Positions 27,501 to 42,500 of a stretch of DNA of 64,000 bases are shown one piece after another (position 1 is the first letter of the stretch; each line of letters starts with the position of its first letter). Under the pieces are notes generated by a model. That model worked only from the letters and a program-made list of their open reading frames with translations, ran no database searches and was not told the DNA's origin. A program made the position numbers and the translations under genes. The DNA is from Echinostoma caproni (lineage: Eukaryota; Platyhelminthes; Trematoda; Plagiorchiida; Echinostomatidae): the NCBI GenBank assembly GCA_900618425.1, contig UZAN01040004.1, positions 10,739 through 74,738 on the forward strand. Direction: 5' to 3'.

Positions 27501-30500
27501 TTCTGGTGCAATGGATCCACATCCAATACGATACATTATCCCGAAATGATTCGTTCGGTTTTCTTGCGTGCATTGTGTGTTTTCCTTTGATTCTGCATTA
27601 GCCAGTACAACCAAACTCCTATGAAAAATGTATTACCGTAAACTTTGGTTAACACAAGATCAGATTTCCCACACCTGAAAAATATTTTGGTATATAAAGT
27701 TCATGATCATTTACACAAAACTGCACACTTGTATTGCGTTTCATTCGTGCTTGGTTCATTAAGGTAGAGATCCAGCCCTTGAATCGGGTGTATTTTAAGA
27801 GCACTGTGGGCAACCAGAGCTGTAGCAGAATGTGGTCGGCGTTGACACAACTCTGTGGTACACCCTGCAACACACGCTGCCGAGTCGTTCAATGTGTGCA
27901 TGTACTCCGGAATAAACCCGAATTGCTGGAGGGCTACTCAGCTAAGACCAATTTCCAAGAAGGTTTCTTCAAAGCACCTAAGCTCTGTTGAAATTCTTAC
28001 GAAGGGTGCTCTTGAACTGATTAACTACCCTCTCTGATGTTCTCNTGTTCTCAATCCTCTTAAGTTTGCTTATAAATAGTAACTTTCTTCTTTTCACGCC
28101 GTAACGTACTTTGTTCGTTGGGTGACTTTAGGTTTAGATAGAAACTGTTCGCTTTACTTTTCCTGATTATACCTGCATTTTTATTCGTTTGACCGTCGCA
28201 TTCTCATTCAACGTCTTGCTGACTGCGGCCTATGATCCGACGTGTTAAGCATTCTTGTCAACTACTTCTCTTTTAGGATGCAATTTATGTCATGCAATGG
28301 TAAAACTGTATTCCCTTCTTATGTNCTTATGTTAAATCCGGTGTCTCGCGCGGTGCCACTTTGTCTCCATTCCTTTTTCCCTTTACAAAAGCCACTTGCC
28401 AATCCATACCAAATTTGATTGCCTGTAAATATGCGGATGATGGGGTGAGTGGGTACCCGTCCAATAACGAGGTATCTTTCAACGAACTTTAACGCTGTAT
28501 GAACGACGTTTTTAGTTGGTATCTGCCTCGCTCGCTTATGCCTCATGTTACCAAGTATGTTTATGTTTCTTTGAACCTCAAATACGGCTCCCGTTATCAA
28601 ACTTATTGTAATAATTTACATGACCTTATTCTTAACAGTTAAGCATTCCCAACTCTGACTGCTGAACCCTCAGAGTCGTTCTACCCCACAATCTCCCACG
28701 GACCAGCCATGCAGAGAACATTTAAAATAAGGTTTTTCAGCTTTTCGTTTACGCTTTCAGGCTTAGGTGGCTTGCTGTTTCCCCAAATGTAATTTTCAAA
28801 TTCTTCATTACCCACACTGTTCCCCATTATATTTTACCTGTCTCTTTTCCTACCCGCTTTGAATGTACCGGACACCAATCATCACAGGTCTGGTGGAACC
28901 TCTCGTGAGTTAGTTGAGTTATTCATTTTTTTAACTACCACTATCGTCTCCGTGCTCGTAATGCGCTGCCGTTTATGTTTACCCTATTCGCACTCTTTTG
29001 CGTACACATCTCTCCCCACTTCCACTGTAGTCCCGTGAATATCGCTGAAAATTCACGATTCGGATGTATGAAGCTTAGTTTGACTTAAATTACGTTGTCA
29101 AAAACGCAAATGTCCTTCTGTTTTAGAACAACCGACCAGGCTTACCACGTTTCGCTATATGTTGGATAGCGGTGTTTGACTGTTTGAGGTCAACAAATAA
29201 CAACCTAGAATTCTCATCCGGCAACTGTCGCTCATCTTGCCCATTTCTGTATTTCCCCCAAGCAGGTTTTGTATGACCTCAACTCCCTTCCTGAAATTTG
29301 ATTGTACATTTTATACGCAACAAAATAAACGGATGTAAAAATATTTGTTTATTTATAATCTAAAAATAAATTTCGTCATATTAGTTGTTAAATTCATGCC
29401 ATTGAGAGCTCTTTTACAAAGAGAAACGACCAAAAGTAAATGTTTACAACCGTTTATAGCTAAAACCTGTATCTTAGGTGATAGTGACACAGAAGTGCAT
29501 GAACTAACCAGCACAAATTTTACCGCACCCGCTTATCTGAAAAATCTGGTAATTTCCTAGTTTTTATCGAACTCGTAGATTACAAAGAAAGGGAAAAGGA
29601 AGTGAAAAATGTCGAGTGAAAAAGCCAGCGGCAAACATTTTCTCGTTGATTATTAACGATTTTTATTGAAAAAACAGATCGATCACCTTTTCGCTTCTCC
29701 TCATCTATCTTTTTAAGTAGAAATGACTGACAAAACAGATTGCTTTGGCTGCCCTGTTCGACAGGGAAACTGTAGGATTTTATTTAGTTGCTCACGCACA
29801 AGTATTGTGTTAATCATTTGGTGCAATTATATTTGTTGCCATCCCTTTTGTAACACTTTTGGCAAGTGAATATTAAAGTTATCAGTCAGATCAGCTAAAC
29901 GCATTGCATGATAAAAATCTCTTTTCAAAGACTGTTCTGCGGCCTATAATTATTGAAACATTACCTTGCGACCCATGTGGTGGAATTTCAATGAGCGGAA
30001 ATGTTTGTGATAACTGACAAATGGCACTGGACAACTGTTTCATCCTGTTTGAGACTCGTCAGCAGTGCGTACCTTTTGTGTCCCTGTCACAAACAATTCA
30101 ACCACATTTAAAAATGCATTCAAATAGTGGGGAATTAACGATCTGAAAAGGAGTGAAACCCATGCTAAACTTCATCAACAATGCCTGGTGCCTGTAAAAA
30201 ACCGAATGGGCAGCGGTGGCCCGGTGGTGGCCCGGTGATAACGTCAACAAATTACCACCTCGGAGGACGAGTGTTCGAATTGCACCACCACCGCCAGAAT
30301 TTCCCCATTTGTGTATTGTATGGCAGCCCTTTGATTGCCGCTTCTTCCTTCCTAAAAATTTTATCATTGTGCATTCAATAAAATGAAGTAAAAATGAAAA
30401 AAATCACCATCGAAATTCATCGGGCTCTGAGAAAACATGTGCAAGAAATAAAGGAAATATCTGACTGGACGAATATCTTGTCCACTCATTGGACGCATTT

Positions 30501-33500
30501 GTGGAAGCTTTCAACACTAGAACTTTTGACTCCAAAATAATGAATGAAAAGAATATTAACCGTGCTTGTGCAATCATAACATTGTCTCAAATGCATTATT
30601 GTCATATAGATGCCAATCTGTTTCATGCCTGCAGTGAGACGAATTCAAAAACGTGTTTAGAATAGTTGGTTTGGACTGTGAAACACTGATTTTTGAGACG
30701 TAGTCATTGCTGATGAGCCTCAAAAAAATACTGCATTTACATAGGATTCACCATGAAATCGGTGGGCACGTACATTTCGTAAGCTATACTAATGACAGAA
30801 CAGTTTTACAGTACTCTTGACACTTAAAGTCAGCATCATGCATTCGCTTTTCAGAAATAATGCCGATCAATAACAACAATGGGAAGTAAATTTTATGTAT
30901 GCTCGATCTGTATGGTTTCCCATTCGCCACATGGGAATGGTAACCTCTTATTCAATTTCATATTTTACATATTTTTTATTATGTTCCCGTTTATTAGGTT
31001 CAACGCAATTAGAACAATCACAATATTTGACACATATATGCAACACAAAATAGCAAACCACACCAGAAGAATCATTCTCATTGTTGATTTGATAGAAACT
31101 AATCACTAAAAGCTAACTAGCTTAAAGGTAGATTTGAAAACTCTCAAGCGTAAACCATAAACTGAGAATATGCAGTCACGTAATATGTATTTCATATACA
31201 AATCTATCGTTTTTAAAGAATCCAACCAAAGAAAAGGAGACACACGATTCAGTTTGGACACGATAGAATGTGCCCTTCTTCTCAAACGTGTTTCGTCTTA
31301 CGTTCTGATGAACTCTCCATACACTGTGAAATGTGTGGCCTATGTAGGGAAAGACATTAAAATCCAGACATACAAAACATAACGGCTATTTGTTTGATAA
31401 AAAGTTCTTCAAGGATTAAAAAGATTCTGAAGATAAGTCCCTCAAAACTGTCATTTAATCAGAAATTCAAAATCTGAGCGAATTTGTCTGGAAAGTGTTG
31501 TTGAATTACCTTGGAGAATTATGACAATTATTTTTTCAAGAGTAACTCAAACTAATAAGTGTGATTCAATGCGTGCTCCGAACGCTCTGTGTTAAAGCAG
31601 CAGTCATTTCAGCAGTGGCCTGTGCACCATTCACCGAACTTCAAATTCACCTAAATTCAGTCTGAAAAAAGATGACCATTTTGATTTGCTCGACATGATT
31701 GCTTGAATACTCACACAGTAATGAATCGTATTTCGGTAAATAAATTTCCATTATTCCCTATCAAATATTACAGTGCAAGAAATACGCTAGAATATAGGCT
31801 ACAGAACAATGTTTTTCAAAAGGTTCATCACGTTTAGCTTAGTAAATAGCTAGTAGCTGATCATTGAAATCGTTCTTTCACTTGGGCTCCAAGCTTTCCT
31901 TCTGCGCGACCATTGCCACCTTTTAGAAGCAGCAACAACCAGATAATCTCATTTCTAACATCGAACTTCTTAAACAAGCACTTCACTATTCAGATTCCAT
32001 GAGTTATTTGTATCTGTCATTATTTATGCTACCTCTTAATTCATTATTGTATTTGTAATCCGAGGGATAGAAGTCGATCCCAGATAGGTCGAGTCCGTAT
32101 TTGGTTATTATGATACTTTAAGTTTGACTCACAGTTACTTGTGAGTAGTGGTGTGGGATAATTGGTTTTTATTTTTTTACTGTACCATTTTTGACTGATA
32201 CACACTGCCCCTTACATGTTCATCATTTTCCCTCATTCACCTCAACAGGTGAGGTGCATATGCTTTTGTTCACTCACAAAGGAAAATACTGACAAAATTG
32301 TTCTTTCACACTTCAGTTTGGGATGTAGTAGGCAGTACTAAACTCTATGAATTTGGTCTCTTGAACTGATTATTATCAACCTCAGTCCTGGCAGTTGAAC
32401 ATTGTGGGATCTATCATACATCCGAGTGGTGCCGTTGACTCACACCAAAACAGAGCTATCCACCAACAAAACAGGGTGAGTATGCTAGATTCTAAATTCT
32501 GCAATCTCCAAGCAACGTACTCAGGTAAATGAGAAACTGCGAGAGGCACAGATTTCAAACAAAGCTGAAGCAACTGTTAAAAATCCGAATGCAATTTCAT
32601 AGCAGTGCTTTTGACGCATATTAGGTAGGCCCTTTATCATGTGAGCCGCATTCATAAAACAAAGTTATCTCATGCTGTTGTCAAACGGATTTCCGAGCCG
32701 AACGCAACTTTTCGATACATGGATGAGTTGCGCTACACAACCTTAACCGTTAGTCTCATGATCTTTTAAATATTTCTGTTAAATCAGTAGCAAATTGCCA
32801 ACTACTCACTGGATAACTGAATCCGGATCCGTAAACATTCTGAATCCTCTTTCCAAGTAAACTCTACCGATACAGTATCCACCTTCGCTGAGTACTTCTG
32901 TAGATAAGGGTATAGCCACGGATTGGTTAGTCAGCAAAATGTCAGCCAGCCAGTTCCAAAATTTGCACCGATCCCTGTTGCTCAGCTGTACAAATCCGCC
33001 ATGAAAGCGTAAAACTGCCACAGTCGGTGCACGCTGATAGCACTTTAGGGGATCCGAATTTCTCGTCACATTAATAGTGTCCGATCCCAAACTGAAGTAC
33101 GAAGAACCGGGTTCGGGTAGTGTAATGGCAGTCTCCAGCTGTAACTGCAAAGTAACTCGAGTTTTGTGTATGCCCTGAGGTTTGACAACAAGGAGATTGA
33201 TCAAATCGGAACTGGTGCTGTTCCAGTGAAGCGATTGATTTTCCAGAAAATGATCAAAGTCCGTTCGGAGACAGAAACCTCTTAGATGCCATCGAAATTG
33301 TTCAAGGTTATTCTGATTGCCAAATTTTACAAGTAGCATGCATCGGGGTATCCGTGATCTGATCTGTAAGAGGGCCAAAATGAACAACCAAATGGAAGAC
33401 ATTATTTGATGACCAAATAAAATAATCGTGTATTATGTGTTCAAAATTTCTTCTCACTATTTTTCAACGAAACCTCCCTTGAATCTCTATTTATTTCAAT

Positions 33501-36500
33501 GACTATTATTTGTTTCTTAAATTTCCTTCACTCATTTTAACCACATGAAAAATGCATTGTGTGGCCACTCTGCATAATCAAAATATTAAACTATCTACGT
33601 TCATCAGAATAGTACAATTTTGAGAGGAAGGTTTTTAAGTAAATGACAACAGATACACCAATTATTTATCCAGCAATTCAATATTTTTGCCGTTACTTAA
33701 AAAATGATATATATATATATATCAAACAAGAAAACTTGATAATTCGTCCCAGAACCTGGCAACTATTCACGTAGTGTAAGAGAAATAAATGCTATCATGC
33801 ATTGTCTTACTTTATTGTTGTGTCTAAGCCTTGATCGGTCATATCAACAACAACAAAAAATGGCCGGTCAAGCGAATGCTGCAACTATTTTCTCACTCTA
33901 ATGTGAACGTTCAGATAAAAAATACGGGTTCGAAACGTTTGATCTGTTGCCAGCCTTTATCATTCGTAAACGAAAGCAGCGATAATGACCGCGACTGCGG
34001 AAAAAAATAACTTCGACATTGGAGGAAATCGATCATAGGCGTGCGCCAAAATACACGGCAATATTGGGAGTGGAGTCAGAATGAGCCACGACGGAAGCTA
34101 GTTTATGCGGGCACTGAGAGCGGCGCGGGCGAGGGACAGACGGTGGACAGCAAATAGGTTAGCTCATTTGACCAGTCAAAATAAACGTTTTATGAGCGCT
34201 CACCGAACGTTTTCCATTTCCCTGATAAGTGAGGCAATTGAAGCGAATATTATCATGACTACAGCCGTTATTATTGAGGGAAGGGGAATAAGCTTCTCTA
34301 TGATGATAATTTACTGCATACAACAACACTTTCGATTTGAACTATTACTTTCGCCGTAATGGTTGAATACGGACTACGTGTTTAACAGTAAACTGTCTCT
34401 TTACATATTAGGTATTTGGCTGTTATAAGCAGTAGCTTCGCAAAAACAATTCACTTGAAGAAATAAGAAAGATCTAATCCTTAATTAATCCACCCAATCT
34501 GTGAATACCTTAAACGTTCAACGAACTCAAGCATATTTTAAAAGATTTGCATTTTGGACTACTACGCTACGTTTACGCTTCAGAAGTATCCATTCCATTT
34601 CATTTTTCTTTTGTTTCATAGGCATTTATGCAAAACTTGTTTTATCACGTTGTTAATTATGATCTTGAACAATAAGATATAGTCAACTAAAAATCGACCA
34701 GTTAGCAGTAGTTATAGAAACCGAAATTTCAACCCCTATTGATGAAATCCCTTTGAACACTTCATGGATACAGTTGACATAAGTTAGAAACCAAAGGCTC
34801 TTCATTATTGCATTTCAGTGGGTTAAATATCTATCAAACTAATCGAGCCGCAAAATGACCGAATTTACCTAACAGTATGTATCTAGGTATGACTGCAGTT
34901 ATCATGTCTAGTCTTTTGAAAATAAAGTCCACTATGTTTGTGAGATAAATTTTCGCTTGTACGATGTTCTATTAAGTAACTGATTGTGGTATCCAAAGTC
35001 ATGGTAGCTCTAAGCCTGTTATCTTCTCTGTTTTCGGGACGCCTGAAGTTTATTTCCAACCACACTAAGATAGCGGCTGATAATCAAAACATATTACAAA
35101 CTCTTCATACCCGTTGATGTTTACCGGCAAGTACATACTATGACCAACAGTTAACAAATCTCTGAACAAAGAAATAACCTGGCGCAATTTTCTATAAAGT
35201 GATGATTTTTTTCTAAACAAGTGTTGAAGACTGGATCAGCAAAGCTCTCATCCTATGTGTTTCTATGAAACTAATCAGGATGCATTTTTATGAGTCCTAT
35301 GATAAAACTTGGAGAGGTTTCCCCAAATAACGCCAATCAAGAAAATCCTGTTATGTTTAATCAACAGTTACGAACCCTGGGGTGGCTATTGTGATAACCA
35401 TTTGTTCGGTTTTTTTTTTAATATACGTCTCAGTGAAATCGAGTGTGCACACTATGCATTCTTTTCCAACATGAATCCACATAAAAACATCCGATACCCT
35501 ATCTTGGGATATGGATCTGACGTACAGAATGCGTAAAATTCTGTTTGAACTAACTATTTTTTCTTTCTATTTCCCGAATTGGCAAACGTCTAATCAATAT
35601 TGTTCTTAATTTTTCTCAAAACGGTACACTTGATAATGTTTTAAATTACTTGCAAAAATTGGATAGAAAACGGGTGATTGCCAGAGAAATGTGAAACCAC
35701 TTGGGAACTCCTCTGGGTTTTTTTTGCATATAATGACCACCCTGCACACCCACTCCGTTCGCGAACTCACCCATACAGTCAAATTTGATCGTGCACAGTA
35801 CGACAAAGTAGCCCAAATGTTTTCATTCATTCATTTCACAATAGATGTTGTTACGACGTGTTCTCACATACATCAGTAATTGAATTAATTTGCTAACTTT
35901 TAGTTCTTTTTGGCTGCTCTGGATGCAGGTTACTCATATCAATAAGATAAACGTGCTCGGTAATGTATGTGCGTGTGTGCGAGCGGTCTTAGATACGTAC
36001 GCGTTTGTGTGCTTCTCTGTGTTAGTTGATGGCTGTTTGGGTGCACTGGGGAGAGTACACATCCACTCTGTGAGTTTTTGTTTTTATATAGAGTCCGAAA
36101 GCCAGGACAATCTGGCATAGTGAAGGCACCGGAAATGCAGGTGCCATAAATTTACTCTTTGAGAACGGTACATATTTTGTTGTCAAGACTGTGTAGCGTT
36201 CCAGTTATTGAATGGCTTCCAATCCGGCGGTTAGTGGTTTAATAATCAATAGAAACGATCCAACTTCTTTCATCGGCCTCAAACGAAAAAAACGTTTATA
36301 CAGGAAAGTCTCAGGTAAAAAAAGCTGAAGCATACAAATTTCAAAGAGAATTCTACTGAATTTTTACATATACTTCAGGCCAGTTCTCCATTGGTAAAAA
36401 TTGTTCTTTATTGGATATTAAGTATAAAAGTCAGAGGACTCTGTGAAAAGCAGTTTGTTGTGAATAAGTTTTGATTGATCCAAGAGCTGTTCCTCTCATT

Positions 36501-39500
36501 GTGCAATCATTAATTCTATTCTCAAAATAACTAAGTTGAACTTATTGTCAGTTGAATTCGAGTACAATTCAACCTCAATAATATCACCACTTACCCGTTC
36601 TGTGTAAATCATGTGAGGAAACCCTTTAAGATAAGCTTAGGAAATTCCTTGGTGTGTAGTATCTGATCTTAGGCACTGCTGTCTCTGCCCACTGGACCAC
36701 CATAGATGATATGGCAGCATTTGAATTGCTACCGACATCTTTTGGAAGCACTGAAGTCAGACTGATACAGTTTACCTTAGTGATAAACTGGCATTTTCAG
36801 TAGAACTGAACCGTATTACGAATAATAGTCTTCTGCACTAGGCGAAACGATTGCTGCGTTGTGTTATCGATTGATGGGCTTACATTTCTGCAAGGTAAAC
36901 GACGGTGGTTGCTGCTGGAGATTACCCTGTGAGTCTCCATGATTTCCTGTTTTTTTACCGATAGTTCTGTCCATATGAGTCCTGGTGATTACACACTTCT
37001 CTTCAACCAGATGCAGACTGACACCGGTTTGTGTTTAGCTCACTAGAGCAAATTTCGGTACAGAAACCAGGTTCTTATAATGTTGAGCAACGGAAAACGG
37101 ATGAGGAAATATGCTGTGGCGCAGTGGAAAGGGAAAATGAAAGGAGACTGGTTTGTTTGTTGTGCTTACGTCCAGTGCGGGTTATCACATATCACCAAAG
37201 ACACCCCACTGGTTTTTTTATTCAGTTGCTCAAACCACGGTTAATCACGACCAAGACATTTTTGTTGCAATTCTCGCATAATTCTAAATTGCTGAGAAAA
37301 CATAGCTATACTATCATATGGCAAAAATATATGATGCAGTTATAAAACTAACAGCAGTATAGGATTAAATTACAAGAACAGTTGGAGTGAATTTCAGAAC
37401 TTGGAAAATCTAAAGAAAACTATTGTGTTGGTTTTTATTGCGTAAGTGTCAAGGCGATACACACGCACATCGTCACAGGTGATACAAAACACGAAACAGT
37501 TAACAACTTCTGAGTAATAAAGATCAAAGAAATTAGCTTGCGTTTACCTATTGGAGTAATGCTCTCTCTCGATCGGTGTTAATAAGGACGCGTGCTAAAT
37601 GAGGAATTTCTGTAATTTTTTATGCAATATTGAATTTGTCGGAAAAGAGGACACGTGAATCAACGGGTAGGAAAACGTGTAAAAGGGTTTTCAGAGTTCG
37701 ACAGAATCATTTTCGGCAAAGTTGTCATGTGGTTCTCTGCGTGATGATGGAGTGTTGAGATCAAATCCTAAATTATTGAGGAAAATCAAAAGAAACGTTG
37801 GTGTAATATTTTCAAAGCAATTTAGTAGTGTAACACTGACCAACAAAATTACAAAAAAACGGTCGTACAGAGGGAAAGCTATCGAAGTTACAACAAGGGG
37901 CAGCCTGGCTTTCTGGTATGGATAGGGTTTGAGCTGACAAATGAAGTTCCTTGCTTTTATATCAAGCGATTTGAGAAAATCTCTTGTTTTTCACAACTGG
38001 TGTCCATGACTTCAGCTTTCGTATGAAAGAAATAGTGGTAAATATCCTGGGCACATAAGCTTGTGTTCAAACTCAGCAGATAACCGGTCGAACAAAAAGC
38101 TGTCCGAGGTGACTGATGGAGAGACCGGGGTTTGGGCTGATGAAACTAGGACATCTGGATGATTGGCAATTATCCCCTCCGTTCTAAATTTCCTCTTACT
38201 GAATAAAAACCAAACATTTGATAGACAGGGTCAGCGTAAGACTAGTTTGCATGGAAAATACTATACGTCGGAAAAGAGGTTAAAGGAAAATAGTCCGTTT
38301 CTCAACAACGAAATAGACATTAATTCTGGATAACTGAACTTGACAACCAGCAGAAATTCCAAGAAAGAAGTTCATTCGTATTCAGAACAATCTTGCTGCT
38401 ATCCTTTTCGGCAACCCTAATTCAAACTGGATATTGAAGACTTCAATTCCATTACCACCATTATGACTTTGCCTTCTATTCCAAACTCTCCCACTAATAA
38501 CAATAATCAATAATGGCCAACATGTAAAAGCAAACAAACAAATGACAGAATAATAACAACATTAATACAGACAAAATCGTTTTGGAAAAGGCAAACCTTC
38601 TAATGAAGAGTCTCCCAGAAAAGCAGATTTGGACTATAGATTTTTGAAATAGCGATGGAAATAACTAATGTGTACTCACATTAAGATTTCAAGACAAACA
38701 GTTACGTGATAAAACAGTCAACAAAATAAGTGTAACTCTTGCAAACTACGATATAAGTTCGGTGTACATTTAAGGTAAAATGAGCAAAAGATCTGGGACA
38801 TTGGTGAGGCTGAATCAACGAGGCATCTTTGAAAAAGTAATGAAACAACTCTGATGTGTTCTGCAGTTCAGTTTTTATTTCATTTGCCTGTTTCAAAACA
38901 TACGAAATGCATATCGAAGCACATGCTCATGCGACAAATGATATATGTAAAATAAAATCAAGTTAGTGTACAAATAAATTGGTGAAAATTGTTCCGTTGA
39001 TTAATGCATTGCTGGAACCAGTAGTTTACCGCCCAGGTTTTGTTTATGGGATAACCACTAGATACTTTCTCACTGTCTATATTTTGCATGATTCATATCA
39101 TTCTTAATTTGATTTGTGTGATTGATCTCTTATAATTACATCGCCTGAAGTGAATCACAAATAAATATCATTTTCTGCAAACTATTATTGCTAATTTTTA
39201 TTTCATAATTTTAACGAAGGTTTCAATCAGCGTGTCCTGATAGTCACAACTACTGGCATCTGTTCGATCTATGGTCTCTCACTTCCCTTGTGATTCTATT
39301 AAGACCTGTTACTAGCCGTCTGACCCACACCTGTGTTAATCGCTTACTTCTAACTTGGTAAATCAAGTCAGCATTCACTCAATGAAATATTCGTACTATT
39401 TATGTAATTTGGTAACCACCCTCCTTCTATTGATCAAAAGATTCTGGCTGAGGGCATCTTACAAGTAAAGGGGGCTTGAACCGTGGGACATCCTAAACTG

Positions 39501-42500
39501 TGTACATGAGTCCACCATCAGGGAGTTAAACCACTACCTTCGGACCGATGCGGTGTTAAGTAATGTTTAGCACACCACGTGTACTTGACCAGTAATAAAC
39601 CGTTCTCATTTACCATTATTTTTTTATCCAAGAAAAATATCAGTGTGTCACATGGAACAAGATTGCACAAATTTATTGGGGATACTATGAAAGTTTAAAA
39701 GTAGCATTGGTTTAGAAGACTGTAAGAGCAACAGTTTGCACTTCATTAGAACATGGTATCATCCAGGGTAGCTACTTGCTTACACCAGTGCGTTTTGAGC
39801 TTTTCTGCTCCAGAGTTTGTGTGGTTATTTGACTGTTTATCCACAAGGAGCCATTCATCCGATATTTGACCGGAAACAAATGGAATAAGGAAGTGTCAAT
39901 CATGTTTTGCTGAGTAGGTTCTACGCAAACAATTCAGTGAATAGGAACACAGAACTAAACTCCTTGCTTGTAGTCGTATAAATACTGTTATGAAATTCTT
40001 TAGTGATGAACATATTTTTTTGAGCGCCCACGTACACTCCTACACGCACACCCTCCAAAACGTGCATTTGATTGCTCGTATATCCGGTATCCTCATTGGT
40101 TTGACTGATCCAATCATGTGAAGAGATGAGTAAACAAATGTTTTAGGTGTGAACCTCCAAGAAAATCGATACTTCCGCCATGGAATTGGGTCGTTCGGCT
40201 GACATGTGTTTCTTGAGTCATTGCAGATACATTCGCTCTCCCTGCTTTTTGTTTTCTCTCTAATTTGTCCAGTTCAACTCAACTAATAGGTGTTGTGTTG
40301 CTGTGAATAATTTCATTACTCGTGTTTTGGGTCACACGAACAGTTCCAAAAAACCGAAATAATTTAATTTGTTCTTATTTTTCTTCATAAATAACTCAGT
40401 TCAATGCTCATCGAAATTGTATTCTAGTGCCCCAGTTTATGAATCTGTCAAATTTCACACCACATTATTGATGAATCAGCTAAACAAACTACGCAGAAAC
40501 GGTTGACATATTGAACTTTAACTCAATTATCGAGTAAATGTTGAGTGATAGTTTTCGATCTCTCATGAACGTTTTTTTCTCAAACAATACACTTTCTATT
40601 CACTCAATGTCCACTAACCCGGTTTAGAAATATTTGAAAGCAGCGTCATAGCCTAGCCAACGGAGTTTTGCATGCTTCAGCGCTTCCTGTCAGCCGGGTG
40701 CATTACGCTTTCTTGACAATCTACTTTCCGGTACGCTGCTGGTATTGTCAAACCCGCGCGAGGTAAGACCGACGGTGCGCTCGGTGTGTGTATGTGAATG
40801 CGTACTGGGATCAGTGAGTCTTAAGCATAAATTTGTTAAGTCGGATGAGAGGGACTTGTTGATAAGCGTTATATTGTGTTATTGCAGCGAAAATCTTACA
40901 CGAGAGGTCCAAACGTTTCAGCGGGTTTTTTAAGTTTGTCTCATACTTTAAATAAGAAAACTAGATTTTGCAGTTGCCAGTTTTGCTTCGGGACTAATAC
41001 ATACTTTGCAAGCAAATTAATTCGTTAGAATCAAGATTAGCTATAACACTGCATCCATGCAAATTAATCGATCGGATTCCATTGCAGTAAATCATCACTA
41101 TACTCACAGTAATCAAATTGATTTTAAGAAACACACGTGAGTTAACTAAATGCAGGAGATAAAAATGAACCGCATGCAAAATCGAATGTTTTGATTTAGA
41201 GGTTAAACTTGTCTGGATTTTATTGATATGAATAACCACACACCGAACTTTCCCACATTCAAAAGATTTTAAAATCCCAATGGGTTTGTAACAATAGTTT
41301 TAAGGAAAAAAACCATTTTTCTTGTATGACAAGATTTACGCCGTTCATAAAGTTCTTTGTTTTTTTTAATTTTTACTCATTGTAAGTACTCAATGGTTAC
41401 AATTTTCTCAGATATGTTTTTCTCATTTTCCAACTCTAGCTGACATTATAAGCTTTGTTGCCATCAGCGGAAATGACTTAGGAATCATCCAAAGTACGAT
41501 CAATAATCACTTGACGCCACAGGTTGTCGGAACCATATGGAGATTCCTACATCACATTGTAGATTCAAATAAAACAAAGTCTGACACAATCGCAAGTAAT
41601 GATGAACTAAGTCAAGTTAATCAACGACAATGATTACCGTCTATTGAATTAATTTAGCGTTTCATGGCATTTTAGAAGAATCAATGATTAGAATTAGACT
41701 GCTACTTATTTGAACAATTTCATTCACTATTGCACATCACCGAAAGGCCTTGGGGACCCTGCCCACCATTTTCACCCCACCCCACCTCCACATGAATTGT
41801 TCAAAACCGGACTGAGAATGTCCCATTTGGTTATTCAACAACGGAGGTCGAGGTCGGTTTAGCTCACATTAATGTTTTCCAATAAACCTTTGATGTACTG
41901 ATACGCTAATCAGTCACAAAACTCTCCAGAGGAAAATGTTCAGAGTTGCTCGGAGGCGATCACTGTGCTTTTTAAATCAGACAGCGATAGTGTGGATAAA
42001 ACTGAATCGCCGTATTAACGGCTGGATACCTAAAAGGGATATCAAAATAGACCATTCACATCCTCCTGTTTGGTAGTCAATAGGAATGATGAGAAAAATA
42101 ATAATGTTGCGGTTAAACAAATCTCCATCCAAACGTTTAGACCTTAACTGAATAGCTGTTGCTCACTTGATATAACGACTTCTCTCTGGTGAAATATTTA
42201 AACTAATTGCTAGCTGGCTCATTCTTTTTTGCGCTCGCATTCTGCTCTTTTGAAATGGACAGGTGATCTGAATCTAACTTCCAACCATTTACTATCCCAA
42301 ATTGTTTATTTGATCAGGTGAGTAAGTCAGATTGGCTTCTTACCAAACGCCCTATTCCAGTCCATACAGTTGCGTTTGGTGATTATCTAAATTGCGCCAA
42401 CAACCGGATGTCTCTCTTTGCTTTTTGTTTGACCAGAGGTGCTTTGCAACCGAATCGCATATGACTTTTGAGTAAGCGGCGACGAAGCAAAAAGGGGCCT

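Larger units (their letters stand above)
27851..32809 (-). other. Intron 3, about 5 kb
   Basis: Contains a plus-strand reverse-transcriptase fragment (about 28.25-29.05 kb), a rearranged hammerhead SINE (29985-30215) and a tRNA-like SINE head (30205-30310). Ambiguous bases at 28045 and 28325. No further exon is evident, though phase uncertainty at E3/E4 leaves room for a small one. Confidence 0.45.
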
